NCBI GenBank assembly: GCA_021228405.1
Contig: JAJQRF010000008.1
Location: forward strand, 145,027-209,026
DNA length: 64,000 nucleotides
Direction: 5' to 3'
DNA from: Pyrinomonadaceae bacterium
GTDB taxonomy: Bacteria > Acidobacteriota > Blastocatellia > Pyrinomonadales > Pyrinomonadaceae
The notes below the pieces were generated by a model. That model saw nothing but the letters and a program-made list of their open reading frames with translations, had not been told where the DNA came from and made no database searches. This document shows positions 16,527-26,191 of this stretch, piece by piece (positions within the stretch are counted from its first letter, which is position 1; every line of letters starts with the position of its first letter). The translations under genes and the position numbers were made by a program.

Positions 16527-17408
16527 TTAAACGTCGAACCAGCGTTCGGTCATATCGCACCAAACGGCGAGTCCGCGCCAGTTGCCGAATCTTTCGTAAA
16601 ATTTAACGATCTCTTTGTCGTCGCAAACGGCTTCGTTGTTATGTTTTTTGTAAAACTGCGCCCGCACCCACGAATCGAGCGCGAGTCCTTCGTAGTTTCC
16701 GACCAGTTTCAAAAGATTTTCCGCCGCATAATCGCCGACACCTTTGATCTTTTTCATTTCCTTTTTCAAATCCTTGCCGCTCAGACCCGAATTCAGCCAC
16801 GCTTCGGGATTTACTTTTCCGCTGGCGACGGCTTCGGCTAATTCGACGAAAAACGGCGCACGATAACCGACGCGGATTTCCTCACGGTAAAAATCCGCCG
16901 AAACGTTTGCCATCGTTTCGGCGGTCGGAAAGGCTTTTTTGCCGATTTTTGACGGCTCGCCGAGCTTTTCGACCAGATTTGCGGTCATTTTTTTCGTCGC
17001 GCTCCACGAACAATTCGTCGTGCAGAGAGTTTTCACCAAATCTTCCCAAACCGTCGGCGACCTCAGCAAGCGTCCGGCGCAGAGCTTCGGAATCCATTTC
17101 AGCGATTTTTCTTTTTTGACGAGCTTATAAAATTCGCTCAGATCGTCGTCCAATCTCAAAATATGGCGCACATCTTTGATTATTTTTTCTTCAGATGCGG
17201 GTTGTTCCGATAATTTGACGGCAAGCCGCCCGCCGCTTTCGGAAATCACGCCGTAGATCGGTTTCTTAGTTTCCGCATCGGTGAAAACAAAGCCGAGATT
17301 GGAATCTTCATCCAGTTCAAACGGCAAAAGATCGCTCCAGCCGTGACTGTTGATCGTGTTTTTGAAGTTAAAATTTTCGGGTGTGTCGAGAAATATCGTG
17401 TTAGTCAT
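16527..17408 (-). CDS. HhH-GPD DNA glycosylase (AlkA/OGG-like)
   Basis: 293 residues from ATG 17408; the longer frame to 17444 starts with TTG and lacks support. The helix-hairpin-helix is IKGVGDYAAENLLKL, followed by LALDSWVRAQF, whose Asp is in the position of the catalytic Asp of the HhH-GPD superfamily. An N-terminal beta-rich part (about 1-85) resembles the AlkA/OGG1 N-domain. The protein would excise damaged bases and start base-excision repair. Alkylated bases or 8-oxoguanine as substrate cannot be settled by eye. Cysteines in LCTTNCSW and CDDKEI do not form a clear iron-sulfur loop. Confidence 0.8.
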   Translation of the reverse strand: MTNTIFLDTPENFNFKNTINSHGWSDLLPFELDEDSNLGFVFTDAETKKPIYGVISESGGRLAVKLSEQPASEEKIIKDVRHILRLDDDLSEFYKLVKKEKSLKWIPKLCAGRLLRSPTVWEDLVKTLCTTNCSWSATKKMTANLVEKLGEPSKIGKKAFPTAETMANVSADFYREEIRVGYRAPFFVELAEAVASGKVNPEAWLNSGLSGKDLKKEMKKIKGVGDYAAENLLKLVGNYEGLALDSWVRAQFYKKHNNEAVCDDKEIVKFYERFGNWRGLAVWCDMTERWFDV

Positions 17409-17686
17409 AGACGCGATTTTAGACTTTATAAAATTAATTAACAATTTTTCAGACTAAAATAATATCTGCCCGCGTCTAAAATTTCGGAATCGATTTTTAG
17501 GGAAACAATCCGCCGTTTCAGCCGATAACTTTAGAGTTGCAGGATATTATTTCTTGGAATGTCGCCCTATTAAAAATTTATATATAAGTGTAAAACAAAA
17601 TTTAACGGCAATCGGTTCCTACAGCCGTTAAGTTCATCCGATTTAAATTAAGTAAAGTTGAACAGAAGTATCAGGAGGAAAGGTGT

Positions 17687-19909
17687 ATGAACAGCAATAA
17701 ATCGCGCTTGTTTGTTTATTTTCTAAGCGTCGGTTTGATGATGATGTCGCTCGTTTTTCCGGTTTTGGCGGATTATGATCCCGAGATCGATCCGAATTCG
17801 CCCGAGCCGATCTTGCTGAGCGAAGACGGAACGACGCGCGCGCTTGCAGTCGAGAGATTTTCGGGTAAAAGAACATCGCTCGAAAAAATCGAAAGCCGTG
17901 CGTTTGCCCCCGAATCGAGCGTGGTCGTTTTCGTGACGAATCTCGATCTGATGAAGGACGAAGGCGCAGACGCTTTCCGGGCGTATATCGAAACGAAAGA
18001 AGGCAGACAATATCGTTTCCCGGTTTTGAATATCCAGCCCGTTCCCGGACGCGAATGGATTTACGCGATGACGATTTTGCTGAAAGACGAGGTCGGTTTC
18101 TGGGAACCGCCGACGGCTGACGGCGACGTGCTTTTGCGTATTTCGTGGCGCGGAATGACGAGCAACCGTGTGCGGCTCGGCTACGGCGCGATCGGCGGCA
18201 ACGTCAGGGACGACGCGGGCGCGGTTCCGACACCTGTGAAACAATTTTCAAAACCGCCCGTCAAAGAACAGGTCGATAATTACGTCGGCTATCGCTGGTC
18301 GGGCGACCGTCTGCGTCTGCTCGAACAGGCGACCTTCGGTCCGAATCCCGCACTCGATGCGCGAATCAGACGCATCGGCTTAAAAGTCTGGCTGAACGAA
18401 CAATTTAACGCGCCTTATCCGAGTGCGAATTACCCGTATCCGAATTTTCCGCTGGTAAGCACGACCGTGCCGAATACGTGTAACGGCTCGGAGAATCCGA
18501 CCGGAACTCCACCCGATCCGCCCGACACATATCCGCTTTGCTTCCGCGATCATTACACGATGTATCCGTTGCAGAACTGGTTTTTCAAGGAAGCGTTTTA
18601 CGGCGATTCACAGCTTCGTCACCGCGTCGCGTGGGCGTTGAATCAGATGTGGGTGACATCCGGTCTGGACATTCAGCAATCGCGTTATATGACCGAGTAT
18701 CACAAAATTCTCTCCAACAATGCGTTCGGCAATTTCCGCACATTGATGAAGGAAATGACGCTGAATCCGGCGATGGGCGAATATCTCGATATGCGCCGCA
18801 GTACGAGAAACAGTCCGAACGAAAATTATCCGCGCGAGATTTTGCAGTTGTTCACGATCGGTTTGTATATGCTGAACCAGAACGGCACGGTTCAGACGGA
18901 CGCGAATAATAACCCGATTCCGAGTTACGATCAAACGACCGTCAACAATTTTACGAAAGTATTCACGGGCTGGTCGCTGTGCGAAACGACCGGAACTTGT
19001 CCGAACCGTTCGCTGGACGGACCGAACTACATCGACCCGATGTTGCTCAATCAAGCCAATCACGACGTGACCGCGAAAACTCTGCTGAGTTACCCGAACG
19101 CGGTCAACACGAACATTCCGGCTAATACGAACGGCAACACGGAACTCGATCTGGCGTTGGACAATATTTTCTATCATCCGAACGTCGGACCGTTCGTCAG
19201 CAGATATATGATTCAGCACCTCGTCACGAGCGACCCGACTCCGGCATATGTCGGACGCGTGGCGGCGGTTTTCAACAACAACGGCTCGGGCGTGCGCGGA
19301 GATATGAAAGCGGTCGTCAAAGCGATCCTGCTCGACCCCGAAGCACGCGGCAACGTCAAAACCGATCCGAATTTCGGCAAACTGCGCGAACCCGTTCTGC
19401 TTTTGACGAATTTGTTCAGGGCATTTAACGTGCGTTCGGCGGACGGCACCCAGCAGAGCGACGGCGTGGTTGCGCAATTGTCGAACAATATGTTGCAAAA
19501 CCCGTTCTATCCGCCGACCGTTTTCAACTTTTACGCGCCGGGTTTCGTCGTTCCCGGAACGACGCTCAACGGTCCCGAATTCGGCATTATGACGACGGGA
19601 ACTTCGATCACCCGCGCCAATTTCGTGAACACGATGGTATTCAGCCGCGTCAACGTGAGCGTTCCGACGATTCCGAACGGCACGTCGCTCGATTTCAGCG
19701 AATTGCAGGCTTTAGCGACGGCTGACCCGACGGGAAATCAATTGATGGACGCGCTCAATCAGAAAATGATGCACAACGCGATGCCTTCGGCGATGCGTGA
19801 AACGATTCGGACGGCGGTTCTCGCAGTTCCGTCAACGACACCGTTGGTTCGGGCGCAACAGGCAGTTTATTTAGTGGCGACATCGTCGCAATATCAGGTG
19901 CAGAGGTAA
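17687..19909 (+). CDS. DUF1800 family exported protein
   Basis: 740 residues with a signal peptide (YFLSVGLMMMSLVFPVLA), an N-terminal beta-rich domain of about 180 residues, and the DUF1800 region from about 205. Recognisable family phrases are RLLEQATFGPNP, LRHRVAWALNQMWV, NENYPREILQLFTIGLY and LREPVLLLTNLFRAF. The family nearly always occurs next to a DUF1501 protein, as here (6 bp downstream). The pair is common in Acidobacteria, Planctomycetes and Gemmatimonadota, and its biochemical role is not established. A strong AGGAGGAAAGG site precedes the ATG. A short hairpin in the leader (17603-17609 with 17624-17630) may be regulatory. Confidence 0.9.
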   Translation: MNSNKSRLFVYFLSVGLMMMSLVFPVLADYDPEIDPNSPEPILLSEDGTTRALAVERFSGKRTSLEKIESRAFAPESSVVVFVTNLDLMKDEGADAFRAYIETKEGRQYRFPVLNIQPVPGREWIYAMTILLKDEVGFWEPPTADGDVLLRISWRGMTSNRVRLGYGAIGGNVRDDAGAVPTPVKQFSKPPVKEQVDNYVGYRWSGDRLRLLEQATFGPNPALDARIRRIGLKVWLNEQFNAPYPSANYPYPNFPLVSTTVPNTCNGSENPTGTPPDPPDTYPLCFRDHYTMYPLQNWFFKEAFYGDSQLRHRVAWALNQMWVTSGLDIQQSRYMTEYHKILSNNAFGNFRTLMKEMTLNPAMGEYLDMRRSTRNSPNENYPREILQLFTIGLYMLNQNGTVQTDANNNPIPSYDQTTVNNFTKVFTGWSLCETTGTCPNRSLDGPNYIDPMLLNQANHDVTAKTLLSYPNAVNTNIPANTNGNTELDLALDNIFYHPNVGPFVSRYMIQHLVTSDPTPAYVGRVAAVFNNNGSGVRGDMKAVVKAILLDPEARGNVKTDPNFGKLREPVLLLTNLFRAFNVRSADGTQQSDGVVAQLSNNMLQNPFYPPTVFNFYAPGFVVPGTTLNGPEFGIMTTGTSITRANFVNTMVFSRVNVSVPTIPNGTSLDFSELQALATADPTGNQLMDALNQKMMHNAMPSAMRETIRTAVLAVPSTTPLVRAQQAVYLVATSSQYQVQR

Positions 19910-19914
19910 AATTT

Positions 19915-21390
19915 ATGAAACAATCAAGACGCGACTTTTTGAAGAAATCAGGCTGTGCCTTGGGAATGGTGACGCTGGCGACGCAGTTCGAGCATTTCGG
20001 AATGATGAGCGCATTGGCGCAAAAGACCATCGATGCCGAAAATCTCGGCGGCGACAATTACAAAGCCCTCGTCGTCGTTTTTCTGGCGGGCGGAAACGAC
20101 GGCAACAACACCGTGATTCCGAACCATTCGAGCACGACGCTCTCGAACTACGCGACCTACAGCGCGGCACGTTCCGCGCAGGGTTTGGCATTGCCCCAGG
20201 CATCGCTTTTGCCGATCACGGTTCCGCGCATGGGCGGACTGGATTACGGTCTGCATCCCGCGCTCGGAACGGTCGCGAACGGAGTCAATAACGGGATTCA
20301 CGAGCTTTGGGCACAGCAGAAAATGGCGATCGTGCCGAACTGCGGAACGCTCGTGCGACCGACCACGAAAACGCAGTATCAGACGGCTTCGCATCCGAAA
20401 CCGTATCAGCTTTATTCGCACTCCGATCAGGTCGAACAGGCGCAAGCCGGACGTTCGGGAACGCCTTCGATCACGGGTTGGGGCGGAAAACTGGCAGATA
20501 AACTGCATCTCGGAAGTAATCCGACCGGGTTGCTCCCGATGGTGACATCGATTTCTGGCGCACAGCTTTTCACGACGGGACAGAATTTTCTGCCGCTGGC
20601 GATCAACGACTCGAACACTTCACTCAGCAACGTTCTGAACCCGCAGGGATTCGGCACGTCGGCAACACAGGTTGCGCGGCTGAACGCCTTTAACCAGCTT
20701 CGGACGCAAGACCTCAGTTCAAACTACGTCGCGGCGGCGAGCCACGTCACCGATCTGGCGATTCAGGCAAACTCGGCTTTGGCGACGTTTCAGGAAGTGA
20801 CCGTAACGTTCCCGAACACGAGCATCGGACGGCAATTGAAACAAGTTGCGCGTCTGGTTAAAAAGCGGCTCGACCTGAATGTTAACCGGCAGGTTTTTTA
20901 CTGTCAGATCGGCGGATTCGACACGCACAACGGGCAACTGAACACGCAAGCGACACAGCTTTCGCAGTTCAGTCAGGCGGCGCGGGCTTTTTATGATGAA
21001 ATGGTCGCGCAAGGCGTGCAGAATAACGTGACGCTGTTCACGATGTCCGATTTCGGGCGCACGTTCAATCCGGCGGGAACGGGCACGGGCGTGGTCGGTT
21101 CGGATCACGCGTGGGGCAATCATCTGTTCGTCATCGGCGGTTCGGTTTTGGGCGGCGATTTCTACGGGGTCAACACCTCGAACGGCACACCGTTCCCGAC
21201 ATTAACGTTCGGAGGCATCGACGACGCGGACAGCGGAACGAGCGCGCGCGGACGATGGATTCCGACAACGGCGGTCGATCAATACGCGGCGACACTGGCA
21301 AACTGGTTCGGACTGCAAGCGGCGGACGTGCCTTATGTTTTCCCGAATCTCGCCAACTTCCCGACGAGCAATTTAGGGTTTATGAGTTAA
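19915..21390 (+). CDS. DUF1501 family Tat-exported protein
   Basis: 491 residues. A twin-arginine signal (SRRDFLKKSGCALG) starts the protein, followed by the DUF1501 body, which belongs to the alkaline-phosphatase/sulfatase-like superfamily. The phrases ALVVVFLAGGNDGNNTVIP, QIGGFDTHNGQL, TMSDFGRTFNPAG and GSDHAWGNHLFVIGG are diagnostic. The GGFDTH and SDHAWGNH residues are plausible metal ligands. It is translationally linked to the DUF1800 gene (gap of five bases), so a joint periplasmic or surface function is likely. No established reaction can be named. Confidence 0.92.
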   Translation: MKQSRRDFLKKSGCALGMVTLATQFEHFGMMSALAQKTIDAENLGGDNYKALVVVFLAGGNDGNNTVIPNHSSTTLSNYATYSAARSAQGLALPQASLLPITVPRMGGLDYGLHPALGTVANGVNNGIHELWAQQKMAIVPNCGTLVRPTTKTQYQTASHPKPYQLYSHSDQVEQAQAGRSGTPSITGWGGKLADKLHLGSNPTGLLPMVTSISGAQLFTTGQNFLPLAINDSNTSLSNVLNPQGFGTSATQVARLNAFNQLRTQDLSSNYVAAASHVTDLAIQANSALATFQEVTVTFPNTSIGRQLKQVARLVKKRLDLNVNRQVFYCQIGGFDTHNGQLNTQATQLSQFSQAARAFYDEMVAQGVQNNVTLFTMSDFGRTFNPAGTGTGVVGSDHAWGNHLFVIGGSVLGGDFYGVNTSNGTPFPTLTFGGIDDADSGTSARGRWIPTTAVDQYAATLANWFGLQAADVPYVFPNLANFPTSNLGFMS

Positions 21391-21410
21391 ACCGAAATTC
21401 GTAAACAAAA

Positions 21411-21477
21411 GTTCAGAGTCCCTTCTTTAGAAGGCTTTTCGTTCAGCGATCAGCCGCCTGAAGGCGGGACTCTAAAC
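21411..21477. repeat. REP-like palindrome, copy 2
   Basis: This has the same outer arms as the element at 13112-13177 (GTTCAGAGTCCC to GGGACTCTAAAC). The right arm CCGCCTGAAGGCGGGACTCT matches copy 1, but the left arm is decayed in its inner part (CTTCTTTAGAAGG). It lies 20 bp after the DUF1501 stop and may serve as its terminator. Confidence 0.78.
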
Positions 21478-21543
21478 TTTTCGTAACAAACGAACTTCTG
21501 CTTCTTGAACTTTTGGACGGCTGAAAATAAACTTTAAGCAGTT

Positions 21544-22230
21544 GTGAATTTACCGAACTATCTGACAGTTGCAAGAATCGTGATCGTGCCGCTTTTGGTG
21601 GTCGTTTTGCTTACGCCGGTCGCAGATCAATGGTTCGGTATCAGCGGTTACGCGCTCGCCATTATAATTTTTCTGATCGCATCGCTGACGGACATTCTCG
21701 ACGGGCATCTTGCACGGCGCAGAAACCAGGTTTCCAATCTCGGCAAATTGCTCGACCCGATCGCGGACAAACTGCTCGTTTCCGCCGCCTTGATCGTGCT
21801 GGTCGAAAAGCATCTCGCGCCGGCGTGGTCGGTCGTCATCATTCTCGGCAGGGAGTTTATTATTACGGGTTTGCGTTCGGTCGCGGCGGCGGACGGCATC
21901 GTGATTCAGGCGCAGACGAGCGGAAAAATTAAAATGTGGGCGCAATGCGTCGCCATCGTCGCTCTGCTCGTCGCGGGTGCAAACGGCAATCCGCCCGTTT
22001 CCAATTTCGGCTGGAGTTTGCCGACATTCCGCTTCTGGGAAGTCGCCGAAGTCCAGACCGCCTTTTCAAATCTCGCTTCATTTGCCCTGACCACCAATGA
22101 CTGGAAGGTTTTCGGCTATCTCGTCGGGCGCGGCGGTTTGTGGGTTGCCGTGCTGACCGCCATCTGGTCAATGTGGGATTACTTCCGCTATTTCATCTCC
22201 GAAAACAGCCGCAAACGCGAAGCTAACTGA
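21544..22230 (+). CDS. pgsA: CDP-diacylglycerol-glycerol-3-phosphate 3-phosphatidyltransferase
   Basis: 228 residues starting with GTG. The CDP-alcohol phosphotransferase signature D-G-x2-A-R-x8-G-x3-D-x3-D is complete (Asp53, Gly54, Ala57, Arg58, Gly67, Asp71, Asp75). Several membrane helices surround it (VARIVIVPLLVVVLL, YALAIIIFLIASL, and others). The family makes phosphatidylglycerol phosphate from CDP-diacylglycerol and glycerol-3-phosphate in the inner membrane. At 228 residues it is a little longer than E. coli PgsA because of a segment near 145-180 between helices. A related CDP-alcohol transferase is the main alternative, but the N-terminal NLPNYLTVARI is typical of PgsA. Confidence 0.93.
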   Translation: MNLPNYLTVARIVIVPLLVVVLLTPVADQWFGISGYALAIIIFLIASLTDILDGHLARRRNQVSNLGKLLDPIADKLLVSAALIVLVEKHLAPAWSVVIILGREFIITGLRSVAAADGIVIQAQTSGKIKMWAQCVAIVALLVAGANGNPPVSNFGWSLPTFRFWEVAEVQTAFSNLASFALTTNDWKVFGYLVGRGGLWVAVLTAIWSMWDYFRYFISENSRKREAN

Positions 22231-22314
22231 AGTCAAAAGCACGTTTTTAAGAAAAATCGTTTTTGATTCGTGTCGATTCGCGGTCAAATTTATATTCCGG
22301 ATTTACATTTTCTT

Positions 22315-24603
22315 TCATTTGAAATTTTTGATTAGCAAGGCGTTGCGAATCTGTTCCCCGCGAGCCAGATATAAGGTCTTTCCGTCGTCTGCAAAAGCGT
22401 GAAAATAGATCGAACCGCTGTTGAATTTTGTAAGTCGACGCGGCGGACTGCCGTCGAGCGGTTGTTGCCAGAGATTCAGGACATCTTTATCGTCCGCAAC
22501 GGGATAAACAAGAGATTTGCCGTCGGGCATCCATTTTGCGCCCGTGTAAAATGCGCCCGGCTTGAGGGCTTCGAGAGTTTTAAGCAATTCGCCGTTCTGC
22601 GCCGAATAAATCTTGAGTTTATTGTTTTCGACGAGCGAAATTAATTTGCCGTCGGGAGAAAGATTCGGAGTTTCGCCATTCACATCGCAAATGACGACCG
22701 TTTCGCTTCCGTCGATCGAAGTTTTCCGCAGTTGCTTCTTCCGGTTTTCACCATCGAAAACATCGCTGACATAAAAGACCCATCGGCTGTCCGGCGAAAC
22801 GGTCGAATCAACTTCAGTGCTTTTACCGTCGGTCAGCTGTTTCAGATTTCCGCCTGCGTAATCTATCCGGTAAAGATGGCTTAAACCGTCTTTTTGGGCG
22901 GCGAAGATAAAATATTTTCCGTCCGGCGTGGCGCGAAGTTCTTCCAGAAACGAAAATTCGTTAAAGACTTGCCTTCGCTCACTTCCGTCTGCATTCATCG
23001 TCCAAATACCGAGATTTTCACCGTTTCGGCTGATAAAACCAAGGCGTTCGCCGGGCACAGGCGCGATGCCGCCGCGACCGTCCGCTTGCCCGTTTGTCAG
23101 ACGAACTTCGGAATTTGATAAATCGGCAGTTGAGGTTTTGTAAATTTGCGAATGGCGATTGACCGAAACCGCGATCAGCGCGTTATCGTTCGTTGTCGTC
23201 ATTGTTTCCGAATCATAAAGGTTTCCGCCGTTCGTAATTCGCTTGGATTCGCCGTTTGCGGTCGAAAGATAATAAACCTGATCGCGGTAAACGGAAAGAC
23301 CTTCACCTGCACGCGTTCCGATAAAAACCAAGCCTTCGCCATCGCGCGTCCAATCCATACGAAAACAATTTTCCCATTTTTCACGCGACAAAGTTCTTGT
23401 TTCCCCGGATTGAACGTCAACGCCGAGAATCGAATATCTGCCGGATTGGGCTTCCTCGATTTGGTCTATTTCGCTGAAAGCGACCGCTTTTCCGTCAGGC
23501 GACCACGTGCCGCCGTTAGCTAGAGTTTTTTTCGCATCAGGTTTGTATAAAATTCTTTCGCGACTGCCGTCTGCCGAGGCAATTATCAAAAATGACGCGC
23601 GCGATTCCTCGGAATATCTGGCGAAAACCATCTCCGAACCGTCCGGCGAAAATGATACGGGCGTGACGATGTCTTTCAAAACTTCGCTCATCTTGCCGCC
23701 GAGCGTCGGAACGCGGTAAAGCGTTCCGTGCAGGTTGTCGCCTTCAACCCCGACAAAATAAATAAATTCCCCGTTTGGCGAAAATGTGCTTCCGGTGACC
23801 AGATTTTCCGTCGGCGGAATAATTTCGAGGCGGCTCGGCTGTCCGGTTTGCTGTAAATAAAGATGATATTTTTTATCCTTAAACTCGAAATAAGTAAAAT
23901 ATTTGCCGTCTCGCGAAATATTCGCCGAATAAATGCCGCTGTTATCGGTCAAATTTATGACCGACATTTCCTTGAATTTCGCAGGAGAATTTTCAGCAGT
24001 TCCCGAAAATCTCTGGTAATAAACGAAAAACAGCGTTCCAAAGATCAAAGTGCCGATAAAAGCGGCGAGCATAAAACGTGCGTTCGTGCGGCGGTGAGAT
24101 TTTGAACTCGAATTTGCAGACGATATGAAGACTTCCAAATCGTTTTTCCAGAAAGATTCCTTTTCAAAAACAGGAGCGTTGAAATCGTTCCTTTCCTTAT
24201 CCCCGGCGTTTTTTTGAAATTCTCTGGTAACTTCACCGACCGGATTAAAGCGATAACCCCGGCGGCGAAGAGTTTCGATATACGGCTTGCCGTCTGCGCG
24301 GTTTCCGAAAGTTTTTCTTAAGATGTGCAGATAATGCGCGAGATTCGATTCTTCAACGATCGTGTCCGTCCAGATTTCGCGGATCAAATCCTCTTTTCCG
24401 ACGATCTCACCGGATTTTGCGATTAAAGCCCCGAGCGTTTCGACGGCTTTCGGCGGCAATGAAAGTTCTTCACCATCGCGGTAAAGCATCTTTCGGGAAA
24501 CATCAAGGCGATAGTTCTCGAACAGAAAAAACGTTTTTTCACAGTCGTTTAGCACATTAAAGTTAAATTCAGAATAAATTAAACCTAAATTCGGTGACAT
24601 CAT
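22315..24603 (-). CDS. CadC-type winged-helix regulator with WD40-like propeller
   Basis: 762 residues. An OmpR/CadC-type DNA-binding domain (about 25-115: LPPKAVETLGALIAKSG, LAHYLHILRKTFG, YIETLRRRGYRF) is followed by a linker, one transmembrane helix (FMLAAFIGTLIFGTLFFVYY, about 175-195) and a long periplasmic beta-propeller of TolB/WD40-like repeats. Those repeats carry the recurring phrase SPDGKxI or near variants (FSPDGSEMVF, WSPDGKAVAF, VSPDSRWVFYVSD). The ligand of the propeller is unknown. It is presumably a one-component membrane sensor-regulator. It is divergent from the 24790 operon, which is a possible target. Confidence 0.9.
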   Translation of the reverse strand: MMSPNLGLIYSEFNFNVLNDCEKTFFLFENYRLDVSRKMLYRDGEELSLPPKAVETLGALIAKSGEIVGKEDLIREIWTDTIVEESNLAHYLHILRKTFGNRADGKPYIETLRRRGYRFNPVGEVTREFQKNAGDKERNDFNAPVFEKESFWKNDLEVFISSANSSSKSHRRTNARFMLAAFIGTLIFGTLFFVYYQRFSGTAENSPAKFKEMSVINLTDNSGIYSANISRDGKYFTYFEFKDKKYHLYLQQTGQPSRLEIIPPTENLVTGSTFSPNGEFIYFVGVEGDNLHGTLYRVPTLGGKMSEVLKDIVTPVSFSPDGSEMVFARYSEESRASFLIIASADGSRERILYKPDAKKTLANGGTWSPDGKAVAFSEIDQIEEAQSGRYSILGVDVQSGETRTLSREKWENCFRMDWTRDGEGLVFIGTRAGEGLSVYRDQVYYLSTANGESKRITNGGNLYDSETMTTTNDNALIAVSVNRHSQIYKTSTADLSNSEVRLTNGQADGRGGIAPVPGERLGFISRNGENLGIWTMNADGSERRQVFNEFSFLEELRATPDGKYFIFAAQKDGLSHLYRIDYAGGNLKQLTDGKSTEVDSTVSPDSRWVFYVSDVFDGENRKKQLRKTSIDGSETVVICDVNGETPNLSPDGKLISLVENNKLKIYSAQNGELLKTLEALKPGAFYTGAKWMPDGKSLVYPVADDKDVLNLWQQPLDGSPPRRLTKFNSGSIYFHAFADDGKTLYLARGEQIRNALLIKNFK

Positions 24604-24789
24604 CCACGCCTCTCTTTTATGATTCGCTCTGAAGCGGAAAATCCATAATAAAAAGCCGTTGTCGGATTGTTTAGAAAGTGACGAAAACAGTCTAGCTCAA
24701 ATCCTTTCATTTGAAAAGATTTTCAGGCAAGGTGAGTTTTCCGTTTCGCTCCCAACCCGAATTTACATTAACCCGAACGAAAAAAATAA

Positions 24790-25689
24790 ATGAAGAAATT
24801 GATCCTGGCTTTAATGCTTTTTCCGTTTTCGATGCTTTCCGGTCAGCAACAAAGTGTGTCAAAAATGGCGGATAAAACAAAGCCGACCGAAGAAATGATT
24901 CGCAATCTCGATGATGAGGAACGGCGCGCCGCGCTCGATAGAAACGTATCCGCACTCGAACGCCTCTGGTCGGAAGATTTCACGGTCAACGCGCCGAACA
25001 ATGCCGTTTCGACCGGCAAAAAAGCGGTTATGGAAACTTTTATCAAAAGCGGCATCATTAACTTTTCATCTTACGAGCGCAAAATCGAATTCATCCGCAT
25101 CGACGGAAACTATGCGTTCGTTTTCGGACTCGAAATCCTGATTCCGAAAACGGACGCGCCGAGTGCCGGACTCGTCGCCGGACAAACCGTCAATCGCCGC
25201 TACACGAACATCTGGAAAAACGAAAAGGGCAGATGGCGGCTTTTCGCGCGTCACGCCAACGTCATTCCGCAAACTTCAAACCAAAGACAAATGCCGAAAG
25301 AGCAAAGCACTAAATCAACCGATAATTCGTTTTTCAGTTTGGCAACCGCCAAATGGAGCGAGCCTTACGAAGGTCCGCCCGGTTTTCCGAAGGGCGCGCA
25401 GAGAGCGACCGTGAGCACGGATGCGGCAACAGGCGGCGAAACTTATTATGCAAGATTTCCCGCCGGTTCACGTTTTGAACTGCACTGGCACGCGCACGCC
25501 GAATATGCCGTCGTTCTGCGCGGAAAAGTCACACATTTTCTGGGCGATCAAGTTCAATCATTAAACGTCGGCGATTACGTCATTATTCCCGCTCAAACTA
25601 ATCACGGCTGGCAGGTCGCGCCCGGTGAAGATGCCTTTTTGCTGATTAGACGCGACGGTGCGGCAGATTTTAATTTCATCGGCAAATAA
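24790..25689 (+). CDS. Exported SnoaL/DUF4440-like plus cupin fusion
   Basis: 299 residues with a signal peptide (LILALMLFPFSMLSG). The N-terminal part (about 35-155) is an NTF2-like domain: RRAALDRNVSALERLWSEDF, NYAFVFGLE, RRYTNIWKNEKGRWRLFARH. The C-terminal part (about 185-295) is a single cupin with the metal-binding signature FELHWHAHAEYAVVLRGKV and NVGDYVIIPAQTNHGWQV, so His-x-His-x(n)-Glu and the later His are present. Fusion of the two folds is uncommon. The next gene encodes another NTF2-like protein 16 bp downstream, so the two form an operon. The substrate is unknown. Confidence 0.85.
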   Translation: MKKLILALMLFPFSMLSGQQQSVSKMADKTKPTEEMIRNLDDEERRAALDRNVSALERLWSEDFTVNAPNNAVSTGKKAVMETFIKSGIINFSSYERKIEFIRIDGNYAFVFGLEILIPKTDAPSAGLVAGQTVNRRYTNIWKNEKGRWRLFARHANVIPQTSNQRQMPKEQSTKSTDNSFFSLATAKWSEPYEGPPGFPKGAQRATVSTDAATGGETYYARFPAGSRFELHWHAHAEYAVVLRGKVTHFLGDQVQSLNVGDYVIIPAQTNHGWQVAPGEDAFLLIRRDGAADFNFIGK

Positions 25690-25705
25690 TGAAACAAGCA
25701 AATTT

Positions 25706-26158
25706 ATGAAGAAAATAGCAATTCTATTTTTATGTGTTTCCGTGCTGGCGGCGTGTCAGCAAAATACGAATTCCGAAACCGAAGTCAGACAGGTAATCGA
25801 AAAATATTTTGAAGCCTTTAACACGCATAGTTTGGCGGCGAATGACGAAATTACTACCGAAGATTGGTATCACATCAACCCGTCCGGCGGTTGGAATAAA
25901 GGACGCGCCGAAACTGTGAAGTTGTTGCGCGAGGTTCATTCGACATTTCTCAAAGACGTAAAAATGAAGCTTGAAGATTTGGACATCCGCTTTGCCTCGC
26001 CCGAGGTCGCCGTCGTCACCGTCACCAACAGCATTGATAACTACGTTTTGCCGAATGGTGAAAAACACGAAAACGAACGGCAGATCAAAACCATCGTCGT
26101 CGTCAAACGCGGCGGCAGGTGGCGGATAATTCAGGATCAAAACACGATCATCAAATAA
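25706..26158 (+). CDS. SnoaL/DUF4440-like lipoprotein
   Basis: 150 residues from the ATG at 25706. The longer frame from 25658 overlaps the upstream gene and would bury the signal. A lipobox LAAC ends the signal peptide (LFLCVSVLAAC), so the mature protein is lipid-anchored. The rest is a single NTF2-like domain (VRQVIEKYFEAFNTHSL, VAVVTVTNSIDNYVL, KRGGRWRIIQDQNT). It shares fold type, though not close sequence, with the N-terminal half of the preceding gene product, which is 16 bp away in the same operon. Confidence 0.85.
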   Translation: MKKIAILFLCVSVLAACQQNTNSETEVRQVIEKYFEAFNTHSLAANDEITTEDWYHINPSGGWNKGRAETVKLLREVHSTFLKDVKMKLEDLDIRFASPEVAVVTVTNSIDNYVLPNGEKHENERQIKTIVVVKRGGRWRIIQDQNTIIK

Positions 26159-26191
26159 TTTGACTTTATTTTTTAACAGGAGAAAAGCAAA

